Origin: Candidatus Saccharibacteria bacterium UBA6209 | GTDB taxonomy: Bacteria > Patescibacteriota > Saccharimonadia > Saccharimonadales > Saccharimonadaceae | Assembly: GCA_002421965.1 (NCBI GenBank) | Contig: DISN01000020.1 | Coordinates: forward strand, 677 to 52,756 | Length of the DNA: 52,080 nt | Direction: 5' to 3' | Shown here: in pieces, positions 22,929-31,839 of the stretch | How positions within the stretch are numbered: position 1 is the first letter of the stretch | Layout: each line of letters begins with the position of its first letter | Position numbers and translations under genes: made by a program | The notes under the pieces: model-generated | What the model was told of the DNA's origin: nothing | Databases searched by the model: none | The model's input: the letters and a program-made list of their open reading frames with translations, nothing else

Positions 22929-24647
22929 CTAATCAATGACCGCGCAATCTACAATATCACGCAGTTTCACTAGGTAATGCATACCGGTTATTTCATTGGT
23001 CAAAACTATCATTGGCTCGCCTCCAGACAATGCAAAATCATCAACTGACTCAAAAGGCCTTACCCGACCAGGGTTATCTGTGTCTGGGTTGTAGACCGAA
23101 AATGATTCGGCAAAAATAGACAAAGTCACACCGCCCGTTGCCTTTTCGTGTGCTACCATCGGGCTACTCCAGCCAAGCTCCAGCAGGTCCTGAGGCACGT
23201 TGCGAAACTCTGTCACTCGAAATTCAACTGTATCTTCTCCGACCATATCGCTAAGCTCTGCTAAGTGCTCTTCTGCACATTCTTCATAAATATTTAATGC
23301 TGCCATCTGATTCTCTAGATTTAGGCTATAGAAATTAGATGAGCTCACAAGCTCCGCTGAACCCTCAGCTTCGCTATGGAGCATGGCTATAGCGGATTTT
23401 AGCCCAATCTCATCAGTAGACGATGGTGATTCAAAACGTATCAAATATTCAGGGCTAGGTACGATATTGATCGTTTGATCGCTGTGCCCGTCTTCACTTA
23501 ACAAGGTCGCACTTAGCGTCGCACGAAATTCGCAACCTACTCGGATAAACTTAACTTCGTTAATCATCAACTCATTGGTATCGAAGAATTTAAGCTCATA
23601 GTCACCTCTGCCAACTTGCACATAGGCAAATCCGGTTATACGCACCAAATCAAGTAAATTACCTGAAGGCAATCTGTGCTCCAAGTCCTCCACGGCATCA
23701 AGATAGGTATTGTTCCACTCATCAAGGTCCTCGTCATCGGCATATTTCAGATCGGTTTCTAGACTGCGAGCAGCATCTTGGTAGCTATCGTCAAACCACC
23801 TATCAAACAAGTTAACCACTACAGCATTGTCATCCTCATACTGAACAACGTCATCGACATCAGCTGGCTGTAATCGATACTTAGTCCCGGACGAACTATC
23901 AGACAGCTCAATTATCGGACCATCCGAGCTATCCAATAGTACGACCCGTAAATTATTTCCGTAAATCCTAGTGGACTTTTTACTCTCCGATTTAACTGAA
24001 TACGCGCCGCTGGTCTCAACATGACTAGAGTGGCGGCTGCACTCTACCTCAAACCTATCGCCATAAATATACGCCCCTAGGTACAGATTAAGGTCTTCAA
24101 CGATAAGCTCCATTTGGTCGTATTTTGCCGATTCCTCCAACCCCTGAAATTCTGCGCTCTTGAGGTATCTTTTGATAATTTGACAGTTTTTCTCTAGTTC
24201 AATTAGGTACCTAGGTCTGTCTTGCTCAGTCACTTCGACCTCAAAATATGCGAGCGCTTCACTGTCAAGCGGAAAATAATACTTTTCTACCGATTTACCG
24301 CGACCTGTACGTACGCACACTGCCGCCTGACGACGACCATGATCATTCTTGAGTACCGCCAATGATTCATAGCGGCCCTCGACAGCCACCATACCAAAAG
24401 TTGCCTGGCTCGCTGTTCGACCAAGTCCAATAATCGTCGCCTTGCCGCCCTGAAGGTCATCGTTACCAATAATTTCTGCTGTTTCGGTCAGAGCCTCTGT
24501 TTCGTTAGCAATCTTTTTTGATTTTTTACCAGAACGATTAAGTTTGGCGTTAGCACTCGCAATACTATCCCACGCCCCAGGAGCGCTCTTGAGCTCGTCA
24601 AGCACATCAAAAGTATTCACCCGAAGAGTTGAGTCGTTAGTTTCCAT
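22929..24647 (-). CDS. Unrecognised 572-residue acidic protein with internal duplication
   Basis: No family is recognised. It has no signal peptide or membrane segment and is acidic, so probably cytoplasmic. Two similar blocks lie about 300 residues apart: residues 243-268 (PIIELSDSSSGTKYRL...DVDDVV) and 544-570 (PMIVLTNEITGMHYLV...DIVDCAV), sharing P-[IM]-I-x-L-[ST]-[DN]-x3-G-x2-Y and D-[VI]-x-D-x-V. Earlier blocks YLIELE (147) and YLIRFE (401) also match, so the protein is probably two divergent copies of a 230-270 residue domain. A 37-bp repeat lies 64-100 bp upstream of the start. It lies between tgt and tuf on the same strand. Function unknown. Confidence 0.75.
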   Translation of the reverse strand: METNDSTLRVNTFDVLDELKSAPGAWDSIASANAKLNRSGKKSKKIANETEALTETAEIIGNDDLQGGKATIIGLGRTASQATFGMVAVEGRYESLAVLKNDHGRRQAAVCVRTGRGKSVEKYYFPLDSEALAYFEVEVTEQDRPRYLIELEKNCQIIKRYLKSAEFQGLEESAKYDQMELIVEDLNLYLGAYIYGDRFEVECSRHSSHVETSGAYSVKSESKKSTRIYGNNLRVVLLDSSDGPIIELSDSSSGTKYRLQPADVDDVVQYEDDNAVVVNLFDRWFDDSYQDAARSLETDLKYADDEDLDEWNNTYLDAVEDLEHRLPSGNLLDLVRITGFAYVQVGRGDYELKFFDTNELMINEVKFIRVGCEFRATLSATLLSEDGHSDQTINIVPSPEYLIRFESPSSTDEIGLKSAIAMLHSEAEGSAELVSSSNFYSLNLENQMAALNIYEECAEEHLAELSDMVGEDTVEFRVTEFRNVPQDLLELGWSSPMVAHEKATGGVTLSIFAESFSVYNPDTDNPGRVRPFESVDDFALSGGEPMIVLTNEITGMHYLVKLRDIVDCAVID

Positions 24648-24710
24648 ATGCGCATTGTGAACTACTCATAGACGTAGTGCAAGCATAAACTAGATAGCTT
24701 TAGTCAAAAC

Positions 24711-24747
24711 CACGCTATATATAGCGTGTACACCAGATATAGCGTAG
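24711..24747 (+). repeat. 37-bp palindromic intergenic repeat, copy 2
   Basis: Same unit as 19103-19139 with three substitutions. It contains ACGCTATATATAGCGT and, 2 bp on, ACACCAGATATAGCGT, which together resemble a tandem pair of NrdR-box-like sites. It lies between the tgt stop codon (24750) and the start of the 572-residue protein (24647). Confidence 0.75.
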
Positions 24748-24749
24748 GC

Positions 24750-25952
24750 CTAGCGAGAGTAATAGTCGGCTAAGAATTTGTCGCGAAACTCATAAAATGA
24801 ATCGTTTTCGATACTGTGACGAATATCGTCGACTAGCTTAACAATAAATCGCTCGTTGTGAATCGATAGCAGAGTGCCAGCCAGGCTCTCCTTTGCGTGT
24901 AATAAGTGACAAATATAGGCAGAGGTATAATTGGCACAGGTGTAGCAGTCGCAATCATCCATTACTGGCTCAAATTTATGGCGATACTTTAGGCCACGCA
25001 TATTAACGCGCCCATAAGGCGTATAGGCTGCACCATTTCTAGCAACACGAGTTGGACTAACACAGTCAAAGGTATCAATTCCCTGCTCGATTGCCGCAAA
25101 AATATCATCTGGCTCGGATATGCCCAGCAGGTGTCGTGGTTTGTTTTCTGGCAAAATTGAGTCTACCCAATTTATGGTCTGCGCCATGGTTTCCTTTTCG
25201 AGTGCGCCACCAATTCCATAGCCGTCAAAGTCCATCGAGCCCAGGAATTCAGCGGTTTGCTTGCGTAGGTCTTCGTAGTTTGCACCTTGTAATACACCGA
25301 ACAGCGCCTGATACGGCTTGTCTGGTCGCTCGGATCGCAGACGCTTAACCTCTGCCAAGCTCCGCTCCGCCCAAGCATGGGTTCTGGCTAGCGCTTCAAC
25401 CTGATATTCATATGGGTCGATAAGAGATGTCAGCTCGTCGAAAGCAAAAGTAATATCTGCCCCAATACCTGCCTGAATTTGCATCGATAGTTCTGGGGTG
25501 AATTTGTGCATCGAGCCGTCCAAGTGAGACTTAAACATCACACCGTCGTCGTCCACCCAGGCATGCCTGGAGCTTTTCTTGGCAATCGCAATCTCTTCTT
25601 TGACGTCAGTACTCATAGCCAAAACTTTTTTAAATCCACTACCGAGCGAGAGCACCTGAAATCCACCGCTGTCAGTAAAAGTTGGCCCATCCCAGTTCAT
25701 GAACTTACTCAAATACCCCGCCTGTTCAATTAGATCGTGACCGGGCTGCAAGTACAGGTGGTAGGCATTTGCAAGCACCGCTTGAGCACCAACGCCACGC
25801 ACCATCTCCGGCACCATTGCCTTAACATTTGCTTTCGTGCCAACAACAATAAAGGCTGGCGTTTTAATATCACCGTGCGGAGTCTTAATAACACCAGTGC
25901 GAGCTAGAGCGCCCGGCATCCGATGTGTTATGTTGTAAGAGAAATGTTTCAC
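24750..25952 (-). CDS. tgt: Queuine/preQ1 tRNA-ribosyltransferase
   Basis: 400 residues, TIM-barrel TGT. 'TFTDSGGFQVLSLG' holds the catalytic Asp (residue 94); 'DTFDCVSPTRVARNG' contains the nucleophile Asp and the tRNA-binding segment; the zinc site is 'CDCYTC' plus a distal His in 'HLLHAKE'. It exchanges the guanine at position 34 of GUN-anticodon tRNAs for queuine or preQ1. No queuosine biosynthesis gene is nearby, so the base is probably salvaged. It retains a zinc site although the ribosomal and polymerase proteins here have lost theirs. Confidence 0.95.
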   Translation of the reverse strand: MKHFSYNITHRMPGALARTGVIKTPHGDIKTPAFIVVGTKANVKAMVPEMVRGVGAQAVLANAYHLYLQPGHDLIEQAGYLSKFMNWDGPTFTDSGGFQVLSLGSGFKKVLAMSTDVKEEIAIAKKSSRHAWVDDDGVMFKSHLDGSMHKFTPELSMQIQAGIGADITFAFDELTSLIDPYEYQVEALARTHAWAERSLAEVKRLRSERPDKPYQALFGVLQGANYEDLRKQTAEFLGSMDFDGYGIGGALEKETMAQTINWVDSILPENKPRHLLGISEPDDIFAAIEQGIDTFDCVSPTRVARNGAAYTPYGRVNMRGLKYRHKFEPVMDDCDCYTCANYTSAYICHLLHAKESLAGTLLSIHNERFIVKLVDDIRHSIENDSFYEFRDKFLADYYSR

Positions 25953-25972
25953 AGAGATAGATTATAGCATAC

Positions 25973-26001
25973 TTGCTTATTTGATAGTATTGTGATATAA
26001 T
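25973..26001 (+). promoter_or_regulatory. Promoter upstream of glgB
   Basis: TTGCTT (25973-25978), 17 bp, TATAAT (25996-26001), giving a start near 26007 and a leader of about 93 nt. Confidence 0.65.
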
Positions 26002-26006
26002 TAAAA

Positions 26007-26077
26007 GATGGTGTTGTGCCAGGTGCACACCGCCCTCACACCATTTTCCTCGAATAAGTCGAGGGCGATGGTGTGAG
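26007..26077 (+). promoter_or_regulatory. Structured glgB leader with mutually exclusive stems
   Basis: CTCACACCAT (26035-26044) pairs with ATGGTGTGAG (26068-26077) around an inner CCTCGA/TCGAGG hairpin (26048-26053 with 26059-26064). Alternatives are GATGGTGT (26007-26014) with ACACCATT (26038-26045, followed by TTT) and CGCCCTC (26031-26037) with GAGGGCG (26061-26067). A small TGTGC/GCACA hairpin sits at 26015-26029. It could be a cis-acting RNA switch or a repeated operator. Confidence 0.5.
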
Positions 26078-26100
26078 CATATGCTGTATACTGAATATAT

Positions 26101-28056
26101 ATGGGACTTATCGATATCGATCCGTGGCTAAAGCCATTTAAGGCGGCCATCCAGTCACGAGAAACCTACATTTCTAGGCGAACAGATCTATTAATTGGCG
26201 GCACACCCTTGAGTGACTTTGCTCAGGGTTACAAATATTTTGGACTGCACAGACAAGCAAATGAGTGGATTTTTCGTGAATGGGCTCCAAATGCCACTAA
26301 AATATACCTAGTGGGAGATTTTAATGACTGGCAGGAAGTTGATGAATTCGCTCTGACAAAATCAAATGACGGCCAGTGGTCTGGTTCATTTCCGCTCCAA
26401 AGCATCAAGCATGGTCAACAATATAAACTACGAGTCTATTGGTCTGGTGGCGACGCTTGGCGCATACCATCCTACGCAACTCGCGTAGTCCAAGACCCCA
26501 ACACACATGACTTTGCGACCGAGGTCTGGTCACCCAGCAAGCCATATGCCTGGAAGAATTCCACACCAAAGGCCCCTAGTGTACCGCTAATCTACGAAGC
26601 TCATGTTGGCATGAGTTCGGAGAAACCTGAGGTATCAACTTTCCGGGATTTTACTAAAAATATTCTGCCAAGGATCAAAAAATCAGGCTACAATACAGTC
26701 CAGCTTATGGCGATCCAGGAGCACCCATACTATGGCAGTTTTGGCTATCATGTATCGAACTTCTTTGCGGTCAGCTCACGGTTCGGAACTCCCGATGACT
26801 TTAAGAAGTTAATTGACACCGCCCACGGCATGGGGATTAGGGTGATTATCGATATCGTTCACTCACACGCAGTCAAAAACGAGGCCGAGGGCCTAAGCCG
26901 GTTTGATGGCACACTAACTCAGTACTTCAAAGGCGATCACCCTGCCTGGGATTCAAGAATTTTTGATTATGGTAAGCCTGAGGTGGTGCATTTTCTACTA
27001 AGCAATTGTCAGTTCTGGCTAGACGAGTACAAGGTCGATGGATTTAGATTTGATGGCGTAACCAGCATGCTCTACAAACACCATGGGTTAGAAAAAGCAT
27101 TTACTGAATACGCCGACTACTACCGGGACGACGTCGACCGAGATGCGCTAGTATACCTACGACTTGCAAATCAATTGATTCACCAGGTGGATCCAGAGGC
27201 TCTGACTGTCGCCGAGGAGATGAGTGGACTACCCGGAGTGGCTGGCAAAACCGACGAAGATGGCCTTGGCTTTGACTACCGACTGGCCATGGGTGCGCCT
27301 GACCTTTGGATTAAAACCCTCAAAGAAAAAGCTGATGAAGAATGGGATCTGGGCGATCTATTTCATACTCTGAGCTCGCATCGCCAAGAGGAAAAAGTCA
27401 TTAACTACGCCGAGAGCCACGACCAGGCGCTAGTTGGCGACAAAACTCTGATTTTTAGACTGATCGACAAAGAAATGTATTGGCACATGCAAAAAGAGGA
27501 TCGCCATCCAATCGTTGAGCGTGGCGTAGCTCTTCATAAAATGATACGGCTACTGACGGCTGCCACAAATGGCGGCGGTTACCTAAACTTTATGGGCAAT
27601 GAATTTGGACACCCAGAGTGGATTGACTTCCCCCGTGAGGGTAACGACTGGTCATACCAGCATGCTCGCAGGCAGTGGAGCCTGGTGGATAATGACCTGC
27701 TGCAGTACGAATGGCTGGGTTCATTTGACCAAGCAATGATAGAGACCATAAAACAGATCAGCCAACCCGACTCTCATTATGTCGAAATCAACAATCACAG
27801 TAGATCAATTAGTTTCGTTCGTGGCGACTATGTATTCCTCTTTAATTTTTCACCGGATGTATCACTAACTGGACACCAAGTTTTAGTACCGGCTGGCTCA
27901 TATGACGTAGAATTTAGCAGTGATGATATAGAGTTTGGTGGCCAAGGGCGAATTGACCATTCGACTAAGTTTCTGACAAAAAACCAAGGAGACCGGACAT
28001 TTATTCAAGCTTACTTGCCAGCTCGAACCGCTACAGTGCTACGCAAAATCGACTAA
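26101..28056 (+). CDS. glgB: 1,4-alpha-glucan branching enzyme, GBE1-like
   Basis: 651 residues. An N-terminal CBM48-type module (about 45-145, 'FREWAPNATKIYLVGDFNDW') precedes the GH13 barrel: 'DIVHSHAVKN', nucleophile Asp318 in 'GFRFDGVTSM', acid/base Glu372 in 'VAEEMSG', and His440-Asp441 in 'YAESHDQALVGDK'. The stretches 'GYLNFMGNEFGHPEW' and 'YKHHG' resemble eukaryotic GBE1-type (GH13_8) enzymes more than E. coli GlgB. It makes alpha-1,6 branches in glycogen. No other glycogen gene is in the window. No Shine-Dalgarno precedes the ATG; a TATACT 8 nt before it could give a second, leaderless transcript. Confidence 0.93.
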   Translation: MGLIDIDPWLKPFKAAIQSRETYISRRTDLLIGGTPLSDFAQGYKYFGLHRQANEWIFREWAPNATKIYLVGDFNDWQEVDEFALTKSNDGQWSGSFPLQSIKHGQQYKLRVYWSGGDAWRIPSYATRVVQDPNTHDFATEVWSPSKPYAWKNSTPKAPSVPLIYEAHVGMSSEKPEVSTFRDFTKNILPRIKKSGYNTVQLMAIQEHPYYGSFGYHVSNFFAVSSRFGTPDDFKKLIDTAHGMGIRVIIDIVHSHAVKNEAEGLSRFDGTLTQYFKGDHPAWDSRIFDYGKPEVVHFLLSNCQFWLDEYKVDGFRFDGVTSMLYKHHGLEKAFTEYADYYRDDVDRDALVYLRLANQLIHQVDPEALTVAEEMSGLPGVAGKTDEDGLGFDYRLAMGAPDLWIKTLKEKADEEWDLGDLFHTLSSHRQEEKVINYAESHDQALVGDKTLIFRLIDKEMYWHMQKEDRHPIVERGVALHKMIRLLTAATNGGGYLNFMGNEFGHPEWIDFPREGNDWSYQHARRQWSLVDNDLLQYEWLGSFDQAMIETIKQISQPDSHYVEINNHSRSISFVRGDYVFLFNFSPDVSLTGHQVLVPAGSYDVEFSSDDIEFGGQGRIDHSTKFLTKNQGDRTFIQAYLPARTATVLRKID

Positions 28057-28100
28057 TCATAGTTACGGCCAAAAACCTATCGCTTAGTTAATCGATCACT

Positions 28101-28108
28101 GATACACT
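28101..28108 (+). promoter_or_regulatory. Extended -10 promoter of the ThrE-type gene, predicted leaderless
   Basis: TGATACACT (28100-28108) followed by 6 nt and ATG 28115. No good -35 box is seen. Confidence 0.55.
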
Positions 28109-28114
28109 AGAGTT

Positions 28115-29515
28115 ATGTTCAAAAAAATATCAAATCGAATCAAGCTACCTCTTACTAGAATATTCGGAACTTTCGAAGATCAAACAATTCAGGGACTAGA
28201 TAAGATCGACGAGAGCCTGACACCCAACATGCGGGCCCTGCGACTTGTTATGACAATTGCCGATCAGCTACTGACCATGGGTGTGCCAGCTAGCGACGTA
28301 GTCCATATGTCACTAGGCATCACCAACACTTACTGTAAAAGACGAGTGCATGTTGATGTTAATTCAACGCTGATTATTATATCTCAGGATCGTGGCATTA
28401 ACCGAGAGCCCCTGACGCTAGTTAGAACCATCGTCTTGGACGATGCAAATTATCAAACAATTCAATCATTACAGACTCTTGCGTTAGATATTCGCGACAA
28501 GAAGGTCAACCTTGATGACGCAGAGCTTCGAGTAGATGCAATACTCGAAAAACCCAACAGCCTGAACAGACTGCTAATCTACAGCGCGGGTGGTGCGGTT
28601 AGTGCCGGCGTGGTTGTAATCTATGACGGATCGGCACTGATGATTAGCTTGGCATTTGTGATGGGCTTCCTTATCACTGGACTTCTTCGCTGGTTTGGCC
28701 GCAGAGGTATTGCTACATTTTATTCACAAATTATCGCTGCACTCTGTATAACTCTAGCGGCGGCCGCCGCGACCCTGCTCAGCGACAGCCTGAATCTTGC
28801 GATCAACCCAACACTGATGGTTATTGGCGGTATCGTCCTATTGGTTGCCGGCATGATGATTGTTGGCGCATTTCAAGATGCAATCGACGAATACTACGTG
28901 ACCGCTAACGCGCGGCTACTAAAGGTCGCCATGGCGACAAGTGGTGTAGTCATCGGTGTGCTAATTGGACTATTTATTACGACCCGCTTTGGAATTAGCT
29001 TTCCGGCCACACCGGACCGTCTAATGCTGACCGACGCGGCTATGCAATATGTCGGAGCACTAATTATCGCGGCTGGATTTGCAATGCGAAACCACACACG
29101 TATATTCGGCACCCTGGTCGCCGGTGGCGTGGGTATGCTTGGTTGGTGGATCTCGCGGTTGGTTCTTAGCTGGGATCTTGGGATTGTAATCGCTTGCGGT
29201 ATCGCAGCTGGAGTGATTGGCCTAACTGCCACATTTGTATCGCGTTTCTGGAAAATCCCTTCAATGGCGATTATCGCCGCCGGCATCGTGCCACTAGTTC
29301 CCGGCCTATCCCTCTATAATGGCCTAATGGGCGCAATCAAAAACCCACCAGGCGACCCTGACTTTATGATGGCACTTGGTGTCATTGCCCAAGCAGTAAT
29401 GATCGGCCTGGCCGTCGCAGCTGGAGCTACATTTGGCAATATGATTGGTCGACCACTACGCCGCCGGATGATACAGATTTATAATCACCTACCTAGACGC
29501 AAGCTTGGCAGCTAG
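28115..29515 (+). CDS. ThrE-family threonine/serine exporter-like membrane protein
   Basis: 466 residues with the two-part ThrE architecture. The N-terminal half (about 35-280) begins with a soluble region containing 'ADQLLTMGVPASDVVHMSLGI' and continues into five hydrophobic segments (for example 'IIAALCITLAAAAATLL'). The C-terminal half (about 310-450) has five more, including 'MAIIAAGIVPLVPGLSLYNGL', the PxxPG motif typical of the ThrE_2 part. It is expected to export small amino acids by proton antiport in the cytoplasmic membrane; the substrate is not provable from sequence. It follows glgB by 58 bp with its own promoter. Confidence 0.82.
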   Translation: MFKKISNRIKLPLTRIFGTFEDQTIQGLDKIDESLTPNMRALRLVMTIADQLLTMGVPASDVVHMSLGITNTYCKRRVHVDVNSTLIIISQDRGINREPLTLVRTIVLDDANYQTIQSLQTLALDIRDKKVNLDDAELRVDAILEKPNSLNRLLIYSAGGAVSAGVVVIYDGSALMISLAFVMGFLITGLLRWFGRRGIATFYSQIIAALCITLAAAAATLLSDSLNLAINPTLMVIGGIVLLVAGMMIVGAFQDAIDEYYVTANARLLKVAMATSGVVIGVLIGLFITTRFGISFPATPDRLMLTDAAMQYVGALIIAAGFAMRNHTRIFGTLVAGGVGMLGWWISRLVLSWDLGIVIACGIAAGVIGLTATFVSRFWKIPSMAIIAAGIVPLVPGLSLYNGLMGAIKNPPGDPDFMMALGVIAQAVMIGLAVAAGATFGNMIGRPLRRRMIQIYNHLPRRKLGS

Positions 29516-29545
29516 TACAGAGGTGGCCAGCCACAGCACTTGACT

Positions 29546-29569
29546 ACTAATATCATATGTGATATTAGT
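29546..29569. repeat. 24-bp inverted repeat between thrE-like gene and fusA
   Basis: ACTAATATCA, TATG, TGATATTAGT: a 10-bp perfect stem next to the following terminator. Possibly a second, T-poor 3'-end hairpin or a protein site. Confidence 0.6.
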
Positions 29570-29600
29570 AAAAGCCGCCCCATACTGGAGCGGCTTTTTT
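29569..29600. terminator. Bidirectional intrinsic terminator between thrE-like gene and fusA
   Basis: AAAGCCGC (29571-29578) and GCGGCTTT (29590-29597) with TTTTTT on the plus strand and TTTTAC on the minus strand. Confidence 0.8.
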
Positions 29601-29616
29601 ATTGATTGACGCTTAT

Positions 29617-31707
29617 TTATTTGTTGCGCTTCTCAATGATCTCTTGAGCAACGTTTGGTGGTACTTCCTCGTACTGAGCTAGCTCCATAGTCGAAGCTGC
29701 ACGACCCTGGCTCATTGAGCGTAGATCTGAGGTGTAGCCAAACATATTAGCTAGAGGTACAAATCCCTTGATTAGCTTAGCGCCACCCATTAGGTCTTCC
29801 ATAGCGTCGATTCGTCCACGTCGACCGTTTAGGTCACCGATGATATCGCCCATGAACTCCTCTGGAGTTGTAACTTCAACGTGCATGACTGGCTCTAGTA
29901 GAACTGGGGCTGCCTGCTTAACACCATCGCGTGCTGCAATAGCTCCAGCCAAGTTAAAGGCTAGTTCTGACGAGTCAACATCGTGGTATGAGCCATCATA
30001 AAGGGTTGCCTTGACGTCAACTACTGGGTAGCCGGCGATCACACCGCCCTCTAGGGTGTCTCGGATACCCTTCATGACTGGCTGGCGATATTCTTGCGGA
30101 ACCACACCACCCTTGATCTCATCAAAGAACTCAAAGCCCTTGCCCGGCTCGTTTGGCTCTAGTCGAATCCAAACATCACCGTACTGACCACGACCACCAG
30201 ATTGCTTGGCGTGCTTACCCTGAACTTCAACCATTTTCTTGATTGTTTCACGGAACGCAACCTGCGGCTCACCGATGTTCGCCTCAACGTTGAACTCTCG
30301 CTTCATGCGGTCGATCAAGATATCCAGGTGAAGCTCGCCCATTCCTGACATAATTGTCTGACCAGTATCTTCGTCAGTGTGAACGCGGAACGTCGGATCT
30401 TCTTCGGCAAGTCGCTGCAATGCAAGAGCCATCTTCTCCTGGTCAGCCTTAGACTTTGGTTCGACAGCGATCGATACAGGTGGCTCCGGGAATGTTATGC
30501 TCTCAAGTGCAATAGGATGTGCAACATCAGATAGAGTGTTACCGGTAGTAGTAGCCTTTAGGCCGACGACTGCAGCAATGTCACCAGCGCCGATGAAGTC
30601 GATGTCTTCACGCTTGTCGGCGTGCATACGGACAATACGACCAACGCGCTCTTTTTCGCCAGTTGTAGTGTTTAGAACATAACTGCCTGACTTAAGAACC
30701 CCTGAGTATACACGAACAAAGATCAACTTACCGACAAATGGGTCAGTTGCGATTTTAAACGCTAGGGCGCTCATTGGCTCCTGCTCAGATGGCTTACGGC
30801 TAACCTGCTCACCAGTCTTTGGATTCTGGCCCCAAATCTCATCAACGTCTAGTGGGCTTGGCAGGTAGTCAACCATTAGGTCAAGCACCTTCTCAACGAT
30901 AACACCACGACCGTCACCACCAGTAACCAAGAAGAAGTCACCGGCCAAAACTCGCTTACGTAGGGCTGATTTTAGCTCGTCAATAGTAATAGCCTCTTCA
31001 CCTTCGTCTAGGAACTTCATCATTAGCTCATCGTCGGCCTCAACCGCGTTCTCGACAAGCAGGCTACGAGCGTTCTTGGCTCGCTCTAGCATGTCAGCTG
31101 GTATTTCTCCCTGAACTAGCTCGTGGTCAGAGTAATCGCTGTAGGTGTAGGCCTTCATATCGATTAGGTCGACAACGCCATTAATAGTCTTTTCAAAACC
31201 TATTGGTATGTGAACAGGAAAAGCCTGCTTTGATAAACGGTTATGGATTGACTCTAGCGACTTCCAGTAGTCTCCACCAGTCTGGTTGATCTTGTTGATA
31301 AAGCAGATTCGTGGCACGCCATACTTGTTTGCCTGGCGCCAAACAGTCTCTGACTGAGCCTCAACACCCATCTTGCCGTCAAATACCGTAACTGCACCGT
31401 CAAGAACGCGAAGTGAGCGCTCAACCTCAGCCGTGAAGTCGATGTGACCAGGTGTATCGATGATGTTAATCTTGTGATCTTTCCAGAAACAAGTAACAGC
31501 AGCTGACGTAATAGTAATACCGCGCTCTTTTTCCTGAGCCATCCAGTCAGTTGTAGCGCCGTCGCCATCACCCTTAACCACACCGATCTTGTGCGTTAGT
31601 CCAGTGCGGTACAGGATACCCTCAGTTGTTGTGGTCTTTCCGGCATCAATGTGGGCAATGATACCGATGTTTCTAAATTTGTCTAAAGCGACGTGCTTTT
31701 CTGCCAT
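29617..31707 (-). CDS. fusA: Elongation factor G
   Basis: 696 residues. The GTPase domain has 'AHIDAGKTTTTEG', 'RGITITSAAVT', 'DTPGHIDF' and 'NKINQTG'; then domain II 'ALAFKIATDPFVGKLIFVRVYSG' (FKIATDPFVGKL), domain IV 'GGRGQYGDVWI' and domain V 'PLANMFGYTSDLRSMSQGRA' (MFGYTSDLRSMSQGRA). It drives translocation and, with RRF, recycling. It has its own promoters and terminator and is separated from rpsL-rpsG by yajQ. Confidence 0.98.
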   Translation of the reverse strand: MAEKHVALDKFRNIGIIAHIDAGKTTTTEGILYRTGLTHKIGVVKGDGDGATTDWMAQEKERGITITSAAVTCFWKDHKINIIDTPGHIDFTAEVERSLRVLDGAVTVFDGKMGVEAQSETVWRQANKYGVPRICFINKINQTGGDYWKSLESIHNRLSKQAFPVHIPIGFEKTINGVVDLIDMKAYTYSDYSDHELVQGEIPADMLERAKNARSLLVENAVEADDELMMKFLDEGEEAITIDELKSALRKRVLAGDFFLVTGGDGRGVIVEKVLDLMVDYLPSPLDVDEIWGQNPKTGEQVSRKPSEQEPMSALAFKIATDPFVGKLIFVRVYSGVLKSGSYVLNTTTGEKERVGRIVRMHADKREDIDFIGAGDIAAVVGLKATTTGNTLSDVAHPIALESITFPEPPVSIAVEPKSKADQEKMALALQRLAEEDPTFRVHTDEDTGQTIMSGMGELHLDILIDRMKREFNVEANIGEPQVAFRETIKKMVEVQGKHAKQSGGRGQYGDVWIRLEPNEPGKGFEFFDEIKGGVVPQEYRQPVMKGIRDTLEGGVIAGYPVVDVKATLYDGSYHDVDSSELAFNLAGAIAARDGVKQAAPVLLEPVMHVEVTTPEEFMGDIIGDLNGRRGRIDAMEDLMGGAKLIKGFVPLANMFGYTSDLRSMSQGRAASTMELAQYEEVPPNVAQEIIEKRNK

Positions 31708-31735
31708 AAACTTCCTTATTTTAAAGAATTAGATT

Positions 31736-31801
31736 ATTATACTCATCATGTTTTTACTGTCTTTTGGGCACCAAAAACAATCGTTCTGTGCAATTATAGC
31801 A
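31736..31801 (-). promoter_or_regulatory. Two candidate promoters of fusA
   Basis: Minus strand TGCTATAAT (extended -10, 31801-31793) and a second TATAAT (31741-31736). The start codon has AAGGAAG upstream. Confidence 0.5.
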
Positions 31802-31839
31802 GATATCAGATGATTTGAAAACGCCTATATCACCTAGGA

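Noticed and set aside
26007..26080. tRNA or known riboswitch in the glgB leader
   Set aside because: No cloverleaf with a T-loop consensus can be drawn, and none of the riboswitch consensus motifs I know is present.
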